Shown here in pieces: positions 1-8,602 of a DNA stretch of 64,000 nt. Numbering within the stretch: position 1 is the stretch's first letter; each line of letters begins with the position of its first letter. The notes under the pieces were generated by a model. That model was given only the letters and a program-made list of their open reading frames with translations. It was not told where the DNA came from and did not search any database. This stretch comes from Rhodospirillum sp047263945 (GTDB taxonomy: Bacteria; Pseudomonadota; Alphaproteobacteria; Rhodospirillales; Rhodospirillaceae), in assembly GCF_047263945.1 (NCBI RefSeq), contig NZ_JBLAVB010000002.1, positions 434,001 to 498,000 on the forward strand, in the 5' to 3' direction. Position numbers and translations under genes: made by a program.

Positions 1-1
1 A

Positions 2-235
2 AGGGCCTCGACCCTGAATTTCCTGCCTGAAACCCATATTGTCGTTCTGAAGACCTCCGATGTGGTTGGGGGGTTGGAGGAGGCCTGGGCGATGCTTCGT
101 GCCCAGGGTTCCACACCCCGGACGGTGAATTTCATCACTGGACCCTCGCGGACCGGTGATATCGAACAGACACTCCAAATGGGGGCCCATGGCCCCCTGC
201 GGCTGCATATTCTTCTGGTCGATGAGACGCCGTGA
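2..235 (+). CDS. LUD domain (LutC/YkgG-like) protein, C-terminal part only
   Basis: The window opens inside this gene; 77 C-terminal residues and the TGA at 233-235 are visible. The segment FITGPSRTGDIEQTL followed by GAHGP and RLHILLV is the C-terminal signature of the LUD family, whose LutC members take part in lactate oxidation with the iron-sulfur proteins LutA and LutB. The lutAB partners would lie upstream, outside the window, so the role is inferred only from the family. The next gene starts 14 bases before this stop, which suggests coupled translation. Confidence 0.85.
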   Translation, partial: RASTLNFLPETHIVVLKTSDVVGGLEEAWAMLRAQGSTPRTVNFITGPSRTGDIEQTLQMGAHGPLRLHILLVDETP

Positions 236-809
236 CCGCAAGCTGACCGCTGACGAGGAACGTCTCTGGCGGGAAGTGGCTCGCTCAGTGGCACCCCTCC
301 GTCCCCGGAAGGCCCTGGAAGAAGAGGAAGGGAGTCCCAAAGACACAGCGAGGGCGGTGGAAGACGGACCGCCTCCGGGCGGCGCGCACCCGGCTCGGGT
401 GATCCCGCCTCCGAAAACAAAGCCCACCCGTCTGAATGCCCTGGCTGACCTGACTTCCGGCCATTTGGTCGATATGGATGGACGGACTGCTTCCCGTTTG
501 AAGCGGGGACGGCTTGAGATTGATGGGCGTATTGATCTCCACGGCATGACTCAGGAGTCTGCCCACAGCGCCTTGCGGGCCTTTATCCGTCGAGGACATG
601 GGGTGGGGTGGCGTTGCATTTTGGTCATCACCGGCAAGGGCCAACGGGCGGAAGGGGGGATCGGTGTTTTGCGCCGTGCCGTGCCGCTTTGGCTCAATGG
701 GGGAGACTTGCGCCCATTGATCCTGGGCTTTTCGGCCGCTCGACCCCAGCATGGGGGGGACGGGGCGTTGTATGTCATGTTGAAACGCAAGGAACGGATG
801 CTTCCATGA
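222..809 (+). CDS. Smr domain protein (MutS2-type C-terminal nuclease domain)
   Basis: Protein of 195 residues. The N-terminal third is charged and starts MRRRDRKLTADEERLW, a common beginning for alphaproteobacterial stand-alone Smr proteins. The C-terminal Smr domain shows RIDLHGMT (the LDLHG motif) and ITGKG, then a hydrophobic end. Smr domains bind or nick branched DNA, and some act on RNA. The ATG at 222 overlaps the LUD gene and was chosen over an upstream ATG at 156 that would add a non-homologous extension. The following HTH gene overlaps its stop by four bases (ATGA). It sits beyond the 3' end of hslU, as in related genomes. Confidence 0.85.
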   Translation: MRRRDRKLTADEERLWREVARSVAPLRPRKALEEEEGSPKDTARAVEDGPPPGGAHPARVIPPPKTKPTRLNALADLTSGHLVDMDGRTASRLKRGRLEIDGRIDLHGMTQESAHSALRAFIRRGHGVGWRCILVITGKGQRAEGGIGVLRRAVPLWLNGGDLRPLILGFSAARPQHGGDGALYVMLKRKERMLP

Positions 810-1168
810 CGCCGTTTGGCGCACGCCTCAGGGCTTTGCGAGCGGCACGGGGCCTGACGTTGAAGGCCATGGCCGAGCAGCTCGATCTCTCCTCCGCTTA
901 CCTTTCGGCTCTGGAACACGGTCGACGGGGTCGCCCGACACCGGGTTTGGTCATGGAAATCTGCGGTATTTTGGGTCTGATTTGGGATGAAGCAGAGGAA
1001 TTAAAGCGCCTGGCGGTTAAGTCCCATCCCAAGGTGGTGGTCGATACCGGAGGCCTGTCCCCGGCCATGACCCTTTTGGCCCATGAGTTTGCGGAAAGTC
1101 TGGGCCATCTGAACGACGACGATATCGGTCAAATTCGTACCGTTTTAAGCAATGCACGCGGACGCTAG
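806..1168 (+). CDS. Small XRE-type helix-turn-helix regulator
   Basis: 120 residues with a Cro/C1-type HTH at about residues 5-60: FGARLRALRAARGLTLKAMA, then LSSAYLSALEHGRRGRPTPG. The C-terminal half (VVDTGGLSPAMTLLAHEFAE) resembles a small family of alphaproteobacterial regulators in which the HTH is followed by a short helical tail. The start codon overlaps the Smr stop as ATGA, so the two are probably translated from one message. The target genes are not evident from the sequence. Confidence 0.85.
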   Translation: MTPFGARLRALRAARGLTLKAMAEQLDLSSAYLSALEHGRRGRPTPGLVMEICGILGLIWDEAEELKRLAVKSHPKVVVDTGGLSPAMTLLAHEFAESLGHLNDDDIGQIRTVLSNARGR

Positions 1169-1678
1169 AAAGAAAGTAAAGTCCCTGGGCCAATTGGACT
1201 TTACGTGGATGACACCCTGCTGAGGGGATCCATCGGGTTTGCGATGGGATGCGGATCCATTTCCATCCCCATGGACGCGGGATCCTTAGTCGCTCCTGCA
1301 GCGCGAACGGTCCTGGAAGACTATGTGAAGGTGGTTGTCCCCCTGCCGCATGAGCCCACTTTGGACGACATGCGTGCGCAAGAACTAAAAGGCTTGGTGT
1401 CTGTCAAGACCGAAGACCTTACAGGTCTCATGTAGGTAACAGATGCATTTGTCGTGAAAATAAATGCCATGCCAGGAACGAAAGCCAAGATTACTTTCCG
1501 AGATCCTGAGGGAAAAGACATGGTGGATCAAAGGATATATGGTGGCTTTTATCGGGATTCGATAGAACCAGGTTGTGGGAATGTGAGCGCCATTCTGTCT
1601 GTTGCAATAGAGGACTTGATAAAGTCAATCACGACGCGAATGGCAGATGGATTTATGAAAAGTACCCTGGCTCATTGA
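1169..1678 (+). pseudogene. Degenerate small exported-protein gene with an in-frame TAG
   Basis: The frame after the HTH stop stays open, apart from one TAG at 1433-1435, until TGA at 1676-1678. The first part could start at GTG 1205 (76 residues) and the second at GTG 1454 (74 residues). Read through, it gives one product of about 165 residues: GPIGLYVDDTLLRG..., a valine-rich LEDYVKVVVPLP strand, then AKITFRDPEGKD and a helical tail. This resembles small periplasmic lipoproteins that have a strand-rich body and a final helix, but no signal peptide or lipobox precedes it. I do not recognise a precise family. A decayed gene is the simplest reading; two short genes are possible. Confidence 0.4.
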
Positions 1679-1802
1679 TTTCAAGGACAAAATCATCCCG
1701 CATGAACTGAAGATCATGCGGGATGATGGCGTCGAGAAACGGTGTTAGATTGGCAAGCGGACGCGGTGTTTCACGTGAAGCAAATCACCGCTTCAGAGTC
1801 CG

Positions 1803-3113
1803 TTACAGGATAAACTTGGACAGATCGGCCTTAGCAGCCAATTCTCCCACCCGCTGCTGGACCATTTCCGGAGTGATGGTGATGGTCTCCCCGCTCTGTT
1901 CCGAGGCTCCAAAGCTGATGTCTTCCAGCAGGCGCTCGAGCACAGTATGGAGGCGACGGGCACCGATATTCTCCACGGAGCGATTGATTTCCGTGGCAAT
2001 GGCGGCGATGGCCTCCACCGTCTCGTCTGGGAACTCCAGGGTCACCTCCTCGGTCAGGAGCAGGGCCTTGTACTGCTTGATGAGACTGGCTTCCGGTTCC
2101 AGAAGAATGCGCTTGAAGTCCTCCGCCGTGAGGGCTTTCAGCTCCACGCGAATGGGCAGGCGGCCTTGAAGCTCCGGCAGAAGGTCCGAAGGTTTGGCGA
2201 TGTGGAACGCGCCTGAAGCAATGAACAGGATATGGTCGGTCTTGACCGCACCGTGCTTGGTGGTGACCGTGGTCCCTTCGATCAGCGGCAACAGGTCGCG
2301 CTGCACGCCTTCCCGGCTGACGTCTCCTCCCTTCCGTTCGGCACTGGCGGCGATCTTGTCAATTTCGTCGAGGAAGACGATGCCTTGCTGCTCGACGGAG
2401 GAGATGGCGTCCTTGACCACCTGTTCCTCGTCGAGAAGCTTATCCGCCTCTTCCCGCAGCAGCACCTCATAGGAATCAGACACCTTCATTTTGCGCGCCT
2501 TGGTGCGGCCACCGAAAGCTTTCCCGAAAATGTCATTGAGGTTCATCATCCCCATCTGGGCACCGGGCATGCCGGGAATGTCCAGGGTTGGCATGGACAA
2601 GGCCCCGGTGTCCTGGACCTGCAGCTCGATCTCCTTCTCGTCGAGCTGGCCTTCCCGGAGCATCTTGCGGAACTTCTGGCGGGTCTCCTGAGAGGCGCTT
2701 TCGCCCACCAGAGCATCCAGGACCCGCTCTTCCGCATTGGCTTCCGCCTTGGAATGGACGTCCTTGCGCAGGCGCTCCCTCTGAATGCCAATGGCATTTT
2801 CCAGAAGGTCGCGGATGATGCTTTCCACGTCGCGGCCCACATAGCCCACTTCGGTGAACTTGGTGGCTTCCACTTTAAGGAAAGGGGCCTGGGCCAGCTT
2901 GGCGAGGCGGCGGGCGATCTCCGTCTTGCCTACGCCGGTGGGACCGATCATCAGAATGTTCTTCGGCTGAACCTCGTCTCGCAGGGTTTCCGCCAACTGC
3001 TGACGGCGCCAGCGGTTGCGCAGGGCGATGGCGACGGCGCGCTTGGCCTCCCCTTGACCGACGATGAAGCGGTCCAGTTCGGAGACGATCTCTCGGGGGG
3101 TGAAGGCGGTCAT
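1803..3113 (-). CDS. hslU: ATP-dependent protease ATPase subunit HslU
   Basis: 436 residues, the normal length. AAA+ unfoldase that feeds proteins into the HslV peptidase in the cytoplasm. Walker A GPTGVGKT is at residues 57-64; the sensor region has VGYVGRDVESIIRDL, the Walker B box is GIVFLDEIDK, and the variable I domain lies between them. The C-terminal end ADLSKFIL is the tail that docks into HslV. The start codon overlaps the hslV stop (ATGA), so the two subunits are coupled, and transcription probably comes from the promoter upstream of hslV. Confidence 0.98.
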   Translation of the reverse strand: MTAFTPREIVSELDRFIVGQGEAKRAVAIALRNRWRRQQLAETLRDEVQPKNILMIGPTGVGKTEIARRLAKLAQAPFLKVEATKFTEVGYVGRDVESIIRDLLENAIGIQRERLRKDVHSKAEANAEERVLDALVGESASQETRQKFRKMLREGQLDEKEIELQVQDTGALSMPTLDIPGMPGAQMGMMNLNDIFGKAFGGRTKARKMKVSDSYEVLLREEADKLLDEEQVVKDAISSVEQQGIVFLDEIDKIAASAERKGGDVSREGVQRDLLPLIEGTTVTTKHGAVKTDHILFIASGAFHIAKPSDLLPELQGRLPIRVELKALTAEDFKRILLEPEASLIKQYKALLLTEEVTLEFPDETVEAIAAIATEINRSVENIGARRLHTVLERLLEDISFGASEQSGETITITPEMVQQRVGELAAKADLSKFIL

Positions 3114-3664
3114 AGGGTTTCCACGGTCAGATTATGGTTGGTGTAGATGCAGATGTCAGCCGCGATGCCGAGTGCTTTGCGTGCGATAGCTTCGGGCTCC
3201 ATGTCCATGTCGATCAGGGCCCGGGCGGCGGCCAGGGCGTAGGAGCCGCCCGATCCGATACCGATTAGCCCGTCTTCGGGCTCCAGCACGTCGCCAGTGC
3301 CTGTCAGCACCAGGGAGACGTCCTTGTCGGCCACGGCCATCATGGCCTCCAGGCGGCGCAGATAGCGGTCTGTGCGCCAATCCTTGGCCATCTCCACGCA
3401 GGCGCGGGTGAGCTGGCCGGGATACTGCTCCAGCTTGGCTTCCAGCCGTTCAAACAGGGTGAAGGCATCGGCGGTGGCGCCCGCGAACCCGGCGATCACC
3501 GAGCCACCCGCCAGGGGGCGCACTTTGCGGGCATTGGCTTTCATCACCGTATTGCCAAAACTGACTTGGCCGTCACCGGCGATGACCACCTTACCCTCTC
3601 GGCGAACCGAGAGGATGGTGGTGCCGTGCCAGGTGATGGATTCAGGGGAAGAAGAATTGGACAT
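3110..3664 (-). CDS. hslV: ATP-dependent protease peptidase subunit HslV
   Basis: 184 residues from ATG 3664. An upstream start would add ten residues but has no ribosome site; AAAGGG stands just before 3664. It is an N-terminal nucleophile (proteasome-like) peptidase. The sequence WHGTTILSVRR shows the maturation point after Gly14 and the catalytic Thr15. GDGQVSFGNTVMKANARKVR and GIGSGGSYALAAARAL are family signatures. It forms the double hexamer capped by HslU, which is encoded directly downstream with a four-base overlap. Confidence 0.97.
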   Translation of the reverse strand: MSNSSSPESITWHGTTILSVRREGKVVIAGDGQVSFGNTVMKANARKVRPLAGGSVIAGFAGATADAFTLFERLEAKLEQYPGQLTRACVEMAKDWRTDRYLRRLEAMMAVADKDVSLVLTGTGDVLEPEDGLIGIGSGGSYALAAARALIDMDMEPEAIARKALGIAADICIYTNHNLTVETL

Positions 3665-3694
3665 GGAAACCCTTTCGTCGAAGCGTGACGACAA

Positions 3695-3723
3695 GATGGG
3701 AGGGTTCCCAAGCCCGGGTCAAG
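3695..3723 (-). promoter_or_regulatory. Probable RpoH (heat-shock) promoter of hslVU
   Basis: On the minus strand CTTGAC (3723-3718) is followed after exactly 17 bases by CCCATC (3700-3695), close to the alphaproteobacterial sigma-32 pattern of CTTGAA and CCATNT elements. It leaves a leader of about 25-30 bases before the hslV ATG. hslVU is a classic heat-shock operon, so position and function agree. Recognised by eye only. Confidence 0.5.
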
Positions 3724-3765
3724 TGCTGGGCTGATGATCCTCTGTGATGGTTTTCCAAACCCGAA

Positions 3766-4038
3766 TTAAAACGGAGGGTTGGCATCCGCCGTTCTTATGT
3801 TCCCATCCACCTTGATCCAGCTGTCCGTATGGCTGGCGACGGTGTCCGGAGCGCATTTGTACCAATAGACCATCTTGTCACCGGGACGGGTGGCAACAAC
3901 CCGGACCCGGTTTCGGCCTGCGGTCATGGCCGCAGCCATACGGCAGCGCTCGACGCTTGGATAGGCGTAATCCACCATGGTGAAGGTACAGACGGAATTC
4001 AGGGATCCCACGCAGGACAACACGATCAAACCGATCAT
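3766..4038 (-). CDS. Small putative secreted protein, unknown function
   Basis: 90 residues from ATG 4038, preceded by AGGGGAGAAG. The first 20 residues (MIGLIVLSCVGSLNSVCTF) are hydrophobic and could be a short signal peptide or anchor without a clear cleavage site. The remainder has YPSVERCRMAAAM and VYWYKCAPD, giving two cysteines that could form a disulfide. No family recognised. It lies in line with hslVU and cobK on the minus strand but is separated from both, so co-transcription is uncertain. Confidence 0.6.
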   Translation of the reverse strand: MIGLIVLSCVGSLNSVCTFTMVDYAYPSVERCRMAAAMTAGRNRVRVVATRPGDKMVYWYKCAPDTVASHTDSWIKVDGNIRTADANPPF

Positions 4039-4211
4039 TTGCTTCTCCCCTATTTCTATTCAGCGAACTGGGCCACAAACTGAAGCCAGAGACCGAGAAC
4101 TGAGATGGAAGACACAACGGGATGTCATAAGACTGACATGAAGCGGCGCGGAAATGAAGCGCAAAAAGTGCGCTTTGATCAGATTGTTGATTCCCTTGGC
4201 TGGTTTTTTTC

Positions 4212-4955
4212 CTATCCAACCTTCCGTGTTTGGCGGATCCAGGGCTCTATGGCAGAGGGATCGGTGGTCAGGGGTCCGGCGTCCAGGGGGGGGCGGTCAA
4301 TCATCACAACGGGCAATCCCAGGGTTCTCGCCGCGTCTAGCTTGGCCCATCCAGATCGTCCTCCGCTGTTCTTACAGACCAGACAATCGGCATTGAGACG
4401 GCGCAACAGGGTGGTTTCTTCCCCAGGTGTAAAGGGTCCCCGACCGTGGACGAGGGTCCATTCAGAGACGGGGGCGTCACCCTGAATCAGGCGGAGGATG
4501 GGGGTGATCTTCGGCACCTTGGCAAAGATTTCAGCGTCCCGTCGCCCGAGCGCAAGGAAGGGTCGACAGCCCAAATCGGGGAAGAGGGCTGCGGCTTCCA
4601 TCGTGCTTGCGCGATGGATCCAGTGGTCCCCAGGGCCGGAGGTCCAGGCAGGTCGTTGGAAAATTATATGCGGAATATCAAGGTGTTCACAGGCAATTTT
4701 GGCATGGTTTGTGATGGTGGTGGCGAAGGGGTGGGTGCCGTCAACCAAATGGGTTACGCCGGTTTCCCGTAAGAATTGGGTCAACCCTTCCACACCGCCA
4801 AACCCACCTATTCGGTGAGGGACGACTAAGGGGCGTCGGGTCGGAGCCAAACCCGCCAAAGAGTATAGACAATCGAATACTGATTGCAGTTTTATCGTTA
4901 AATCATAGGCTTCCGGCGTACCGCCAAGAATGAGGATTAAGATTTTATGAGCCAT
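4212..4955 (-). CDS. cobK: Precorrin-6A reductase (CobK/CbiJ)
   Basis: 247 residues. NADPH-dependent reduction of the macrocycle at the precorrin-6A stage of cobalamin synthesis. The N-terminus LILGGTPEAYDL is the nucleotide-binding start of the family; VDGTHPFA is the diagnostic VDATHPFA-type motif; LALGRRDAEIF and VCKNSGG in the second half also fit. It stands 83 bases downstream of cbiD on the same strand, with the other visible cob genes just beyond, so it is part of one cobalamin locus. Confidence 0.93.
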   Translation of the reverse strand: MAHKILILILGGTPEAYDLTIKLQSVFDCLYSLAGLAPTRRPLVVPHRIGGFGGVEGLTQFLRETGVTHLVDGTHPFATTITNHAKIACEHLDIPHIIFQRPAWTSGPGDHWIHRASTMEAAALFPDLGCRPFLALGRRDAEIFAKVPKITPILRLIQGDAPVSEWTLVHGRGPFTPGEETTLLRRLNADCLVCKNSGGRSGWAKLDAARTLGLPVVMIDRPPLDAGPLTTDPSAIEPWIRQTRKVG

Positions 4956-5038
4956 CGGAAAAATCCGTTGCTAAGACCGAAACGGTCAGTCTTATAAAAC
5001 TACGAATGAAGTTATGAAGACAGGGGCCTGGGTCCCAA

Positions 5039-6115
5039 TCAGGACTGATCGGTTCGGGCGAGGATGGATCCGTCCCTCCCGAACGCAATGACATGGATTT
5101 CTGGTCCTCCTCCCACACAGGCCAGGGCCGTCGCCCGGGCACGGCGTGCGATGACCCCGGCCAGATCCAGGCCTTCCCGGTTCGCGACGGCCAAAGCAAC
5201 GGCGGAGGTGGCACCCTTTTGGGCTTCGCAAACGGCGCTGTAAGGTGCGCCCAGGTCCCGCAGGATGGCGGCCAGGGCTGTCATATCGACGGTGGATCGA
5301 CTGGAATGCAAGTCCAAATGGCCCTGGGCCAGTTTGGTCAATTTGCCAAACCCGCCAGCCAGGGTGAAGCGGGCAACGGGTTGGCGGCGCAGGTATTTCA
5401 ACACAGCTCCGGCAAAATCGCCCATGTCGATCAAGGCTTCCTCTGGTAAGGAAAACAGTTTCTGAACAGAGGCTTCCGAGGTGCGTCCCGTTGATCCGAC
5501 AAGGTGATCCAGACCGATGGCCCGGGCCACATCGATCCCCCTGTGGATGGAATGGATCCAGGCGGCGCAGGAAAAGGGTACGACGACACCGGTCGTTCCT
5601 AGGACGGATAGACCTTCGACTATACCTAAACGGGGATTTAACGTCCTTTTAGCTATATCCACTCCTCCGGGAATGGATAAGGTGACTTCGGCGTCGGCGC
5701 CCACGCCCAGGCGTGCGGCTTCAGCTTGAAGATTGGCCGTGATTTGCGCACGGGGGCCAGGGTTGATTGCCGGTTCTCCCGGAGGCAGAGGGAGGCCCGG
5801 TTTGGTGATCCGTCCCACACCTTCTCCGGCTCGGAAGACCAAACCATTGCTCTCGTGCAATAAACGGAGGGTAGCTTGGATTTCCAACCCGTGGGTTACG
5901 TCGGGATCGTCCCCGGCATCTTTGATGATTCCCACCCTCGCCCGTCCCTCAATCCACTCCGCCCGGGCGAGCGGGAAGGTCGGTGTCCGGCCCCTGGGCA
6001 GAGCGATGGTGACGGGGTCGGGAAACTGTCCGGTGACGAGGGCCCGGAAGGCCGCAAGGGCGGCTGCCGTGGCACAGGCACCGGTGGTCCAGCCGGATCG
6101 AAGCGTTTTTTCCAT
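5039..6115 (-). CDS. cbiD: Cobalt-precorrin-5B C1-methyltransferase CbiD
   Basis: 358 residues from ATG 6115; a TTG ten codons upstream is less likely. The start MEKTLRSGWTTGACATAAA carries the TTGxCA signature of CbiD. Later motifs are GVGRITKPGL, PGGxxIAKRTLNPRLGI and GTTGVVVPFS. CbiD methylates C1 and belongs to the early-cobalt route, whereas CobK naming comes from the aerobic route, so the pathway here is mixed or annotation-neutral. Divergent from cobA, with a 144-base gap that is too short for a full cobalamin riboswitch and shows none. Confidence 0.95.
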   Translation of the reverse strand: MEKTLRSGWTTGACATAAALAAFRALVTGQFPDPVTIALPRGRTPTFPLARAEWIEGRARVGIIKDAGDDPDVTHGLEIQATLRLLHESNGLVFRAGEGVGRITKPGLPLPPGEPAINPGPRAQITANLQAEAARLGVGADAEVTLSIPGGVDIAKRTLNPRLGIVEGLSVLGTTGVVVPFSCAAWIHSIHRGIDVARAIGLDHLVGSTGRTSEASVQKLFSLPEEALIDMGDFAGAVLKYLRRQPVARFTLAGGFGKLTKLAQGHLDLHSSRSTVDMTALAAILRDLGAPYSAVCEAQKGATSAVALAVANREGLDLAGVIARRARATALACVGGGPEIHVIAFGRDGSILARTDQS

Positions 6116-6259
6116 AGGTGCCAGTCTATCTCCAGCACGCGCCAAGAAAAAACCTTATCCCTTGAGGGGTTCGGTGATTCATGATTGGAGGTCTGATGAA
6201 GATCACTTTTTCATTCGACTTTGTGGAAACCGGATCCGGACCAGTGTAGCGTGCGGCCC

Positions 6260-7135
6260 ATGAACGAGACAAATCCCCTCGCCCCCTTGGGCCTCACCCT
6301 GCCGCCGGTGGAACCGGGCTGGGTCTGGCTTGTGGGTGCCGGTCCGGGCGATCCCGGATTGTTGACCCTACTCGCTGTTCACGCCCTTGGTCAGGCCGAC
6401 GTGGTTGTTCACGATGCCCTCGTGGATGGTCGCGTTCTCGCCCTCGCCAGGGTGGGATCGGAGATCATCCATGCGGGAAAGAGAGGGGGAAAACCCTCCC
6501 CCAGCCAGCCCGATATTTCCCAACGGTTGGTGGATCTGGCCCGGGCCGGAAAACGGGTCGTGCGCCTGAAGGGCGGTGATCCCTTTGTCTTCGGACGGGG
6601 AGCGGAGGAAGCCCAAACCTTGGTTCGTGCGGGGATCCCCTTCCGCGTGGTTCCGGGCGTGACGGCGGGGATCGGGGGATTGGCCTATGCCGGGATCCCG
6701 GCGACAACGCGGGAAACCAATGCGGCGGTGACCTTTGTCACGGGTCATGCGGCGACAGGCGACGTTCCTGACAACTTTGATTGGGGCGCTTTGGCTCGCG
6801 CGCCGGTGCTGGTGTTCTATATGGCATTGAAGCATTTGGCCGTGATCACGGAGCGCCTGATGGCCCATGGGCGCGGTGCAGACACTCCGGTGGCCTTCAT
6901 CACCGACGCCACGACTGCAGCCCAAAAAGTTCATATCTCCACCCTGTCTGGAGCCGTGGAGACCCGGGACCGCTTGGCCTTGGCACCTCCCGCCCTGTTC
7001 GTTGTGGGCGAGGTTGTTCCGCTGTCGAAGGAATTGTCCTGGTGGCAGGCACCCGAGGCCCCCCAGGATGGGGGCATCTGGACCGGCCCCATGGAAGCCC
7101 GGTCTCCCCGCTTCTCCCCTCTCGGATCCGGATAG
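6260..7135 (+). CDS. cobA: Uroporphyrinogen-III C-methyltransferase (SUMT)
   Basis: 291 residues from ATG 6260. SAM-dependent methylation of uroporphyrinogen III at C2 and C7 to precorrin-2, the branch point toward cobalamin and siroheme. Motifs: VWLVGAGPGDPGLLTLLA at the N-terminus, VVHDALVD, VRLKGGDPFVFGRGAEEA, VVPGVTAG and GIPATTRE. No CysG-type dehydrogenase domain is fused. Divergent from cbiD and followed after nine bases by the TauE/SafE-like gene. Confidence 0.95.
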   Translation: MNETNPLAPLGLTLPPVEPGWVWLVGAGPGDPGLLTLLAVHALGQADVVVHDALVDGRVLALARVGSEIIHAGKRGGKPSPSQPDISQRLVDLARAGKRVVRLKGGDPFVFGRGAEEAQTLVRAGIPFRVVPGVTAGIGGLAYAGIPATTRETNAAVTFVTGHAATGDVPDNFDWGALARAPVLVFYMALKHLAVITERLMAHGRGADTPVAFITDATTAAQKVHISTLSGAVETRDRLALAPPALFVVGEVVPLSKELSWWQAPEAPQDGGIWTGPMEARSPRFSPLGSG

Positions 7136-7144
7136 CGTTTGGCG

Positions 7145-7912
7145 ATGGATCAACAAACCATTCTTCTGCAAATCCTGGATTCCGGAATCGCCCATTGTTC
7201 AGCGGTAGTGGTCGAGGATGGCGGGATCCTCGGAGCCCTGTTCATGGCGGGTCTGACGGGCAGCCTTCTCCATTGCACGGGGATGTGCGGTCCCTTTGTG
7301 CTGTCCCAAGTGACGGCGCGGATGCAGGCCATCCCCGCTGGAAAGATGCGCGAATGGCACCGCCTGACCGGCGCGGCCCTGGTGCCCTATCACCTGGGGC
7401 GGGGCACGACCTACGTCTTCCTGGGGTCTATTGCGGGCGTTCTCGCGGGCACTCTCGGCGGGTTTTCGGCCTTGAAATGGTTGTCCGCTGCTCTTCTGGT
7501 TCTGGCCGCCCTGTTGTTCCTGGGGCAGGCCCTGCCCAAGTTCAAGCTGCATCTGCCGGGCCTGCGCTCTTTGGAGCGGATGTGGTCCGATGGCGTGGGG
7601 CGCCATGCCAAGGCCCTGTTTGCGGCGCCCAATGGCTGGCGGGGCTACCTGCTTGGGGTTCTCCTGGGCTTCATTCCCTGCGGCCTGCTCTACGGCGCCT
7701 TGGCCGCAGCCGCCGCAACGGGCGATGCGCTGGCCGGGGCCATGGGGATGGCAGCCTTCACCCTTGGAACCATTCCGGCTTTGTTCGGCATTGGTGCTGT
7801 GGGCCAATTTGCTGTGACCCGGTGGCGGGGTCTGGTCGATACGGTTGCGCCGACATTATTGATTATCAATGCGGGAATCCTTGGTTTCCTGGCCTATGAG
7901 CTGGTGGTCTAA
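7145..7912 (+). CDS. TauE/SafE-like polytopic membrane protein, probable metal or thiol handling
   Basis: 255 residues with about six membrane segments. The motifs LLHCTGMCGPFVLSQ near residues 40-55 and LLGFIPCGLLYGALAAA near residue 175 place it with the COG2836-type sulfite exporter/cytochrome maturation group, in which the paired cysteine motifs lie in the membrane. Start ATG 7145 was preferred to TTG 7139. It is directly followed by a SCO copper chaperone, so a part in copper delivery to a terminal oxidase is plausible. Transport of another metal, fitting the cobalamin neighbours, cannot be excluded. Confidence 0.8.
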   Translation: MDQQTILLQILDSGIAHCSAVVVEDGGILGALFMAGLTGSLLHCTGMCGPFVLSQVTARMQAIPAGKMREWHRLTGAALVPYHLGRGTTYVFLGSIAGVLAGTLGGFSALKWLSAALLVLAALLFLGQALPKFKLHLPGLRSLERMWSDGVGRHAKALFAAPNGWRGYLLGVLLGFIPCGLLYGALAAAAATGDALAGAMGMAAFTLGTIPALFGIGAVGQFAVTRWRGLVDTVAPTLLIINAGILGFLAYELVV

Positions 7913-7966
7913 TCTCTGCTTCTGCTTCCGGTTCCCCCTTTGACGCGTAACGAAAGGACGGGCTTC

Positions 7967-8602
7967 ATGGCGAAAAACAAGTCCCAAAAGGGGGCGCCCC
8001 CTTCCCTCAAGGTTTTGGCACCGGTGCTCGCGATTCTGGTCGTGGTGGTTGTGGCAATCGGCGCCCGCTTGGCTTTCATGCCGGGTGGCGAAGGGGAAGC
8101 GGCCATCGGTGGTCCCTTTGAACTGGTCAATGGCCAGGGCGAGGCGGTGACCGACAAAGATTTCGCAGGCAAGGATATGCTGATCTACTTCGGTTATACC
8201 TATTGTCCGGACGTCTGCCCCACCAACTTATCCCTCATCGGCGCTGCCCTGGATAAGCTGACACCGGAACAGCGGGAGCACATCACGCCCATTTTCATCA
8301 CCATTGATCCGGAGCGGGATACACCGGATGTGGTGGGAAACTATGCCACGGCCTTCTATCCCACCATGGTGGGCCTGACCGGTACGCCGGAGCAGGTCGC
8401 CGCAGCTGCCCGGGCCTATAAGGTGTATTACAAGAAGGTCGAGGAAAAGGGGGATGCCCCCTACCTGATGGACCATTCATCGATCACCTATTTGATGGGG
8501 CCGGATGGAAAATTCCTGACCCATTTCTCCCATGGGACAACTCCGGAGAAAATGGCGGAAATTCTGGGGAAATACCTTTCCGGTTCGATTTCGGGATCCT
8601 GA
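7967..8602 (+). CDS. SCO1/SenC family copper chaperone
   Basis: 211 residues from ATG 7967. An N-terminal membrane anchor (VLAPVLAILVVVVVAIGARL) is followed by a periplasmic thioredoxin-like domain. The copper-binding CxxxC is visible in YCPDVCPTNLS, and the third ligand is the histidine in LMDHSSITYLM. SCO proteins deliver copper to the CuA or CuB site of heme-copper oxidases. The stop overlaps the next start by one base (TGATG), so it is translationally linked to the cobalamin gene cobB, an unexpected pairing. Confidence 0.93.
   Translation: MAKNKSQKGAPPSLKVLAPVLAILVVVVVAIGARLAFMPGGEGEAAIGGPFELVNGQGEAVTDKDFAGKDMLIYFGYTYCPDVCPTNLSLIGAALDKLTPEQREHITPIFITIDPERDTPDVVGNYATAFYPTMVGLTGTPEQVAAAARAYKVYYKKVEEKGDAPYLMDHSSITYLMGPDGKFLTHFSHGTTPEKMAEILGKYLSGSISGS

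Noticed and set aside
2232..3146. Open frame of 304 codons on the plus strand opposite hslU
   Set aside because: Mirror of hslU codon bias; no motif, and hslU is certain on the other strand.
6116..6259. Cobalamin riboswitch between cbiD and cobA
   Set aside because: The gap is too short for the aptamer and no B12-box-like core is visible.
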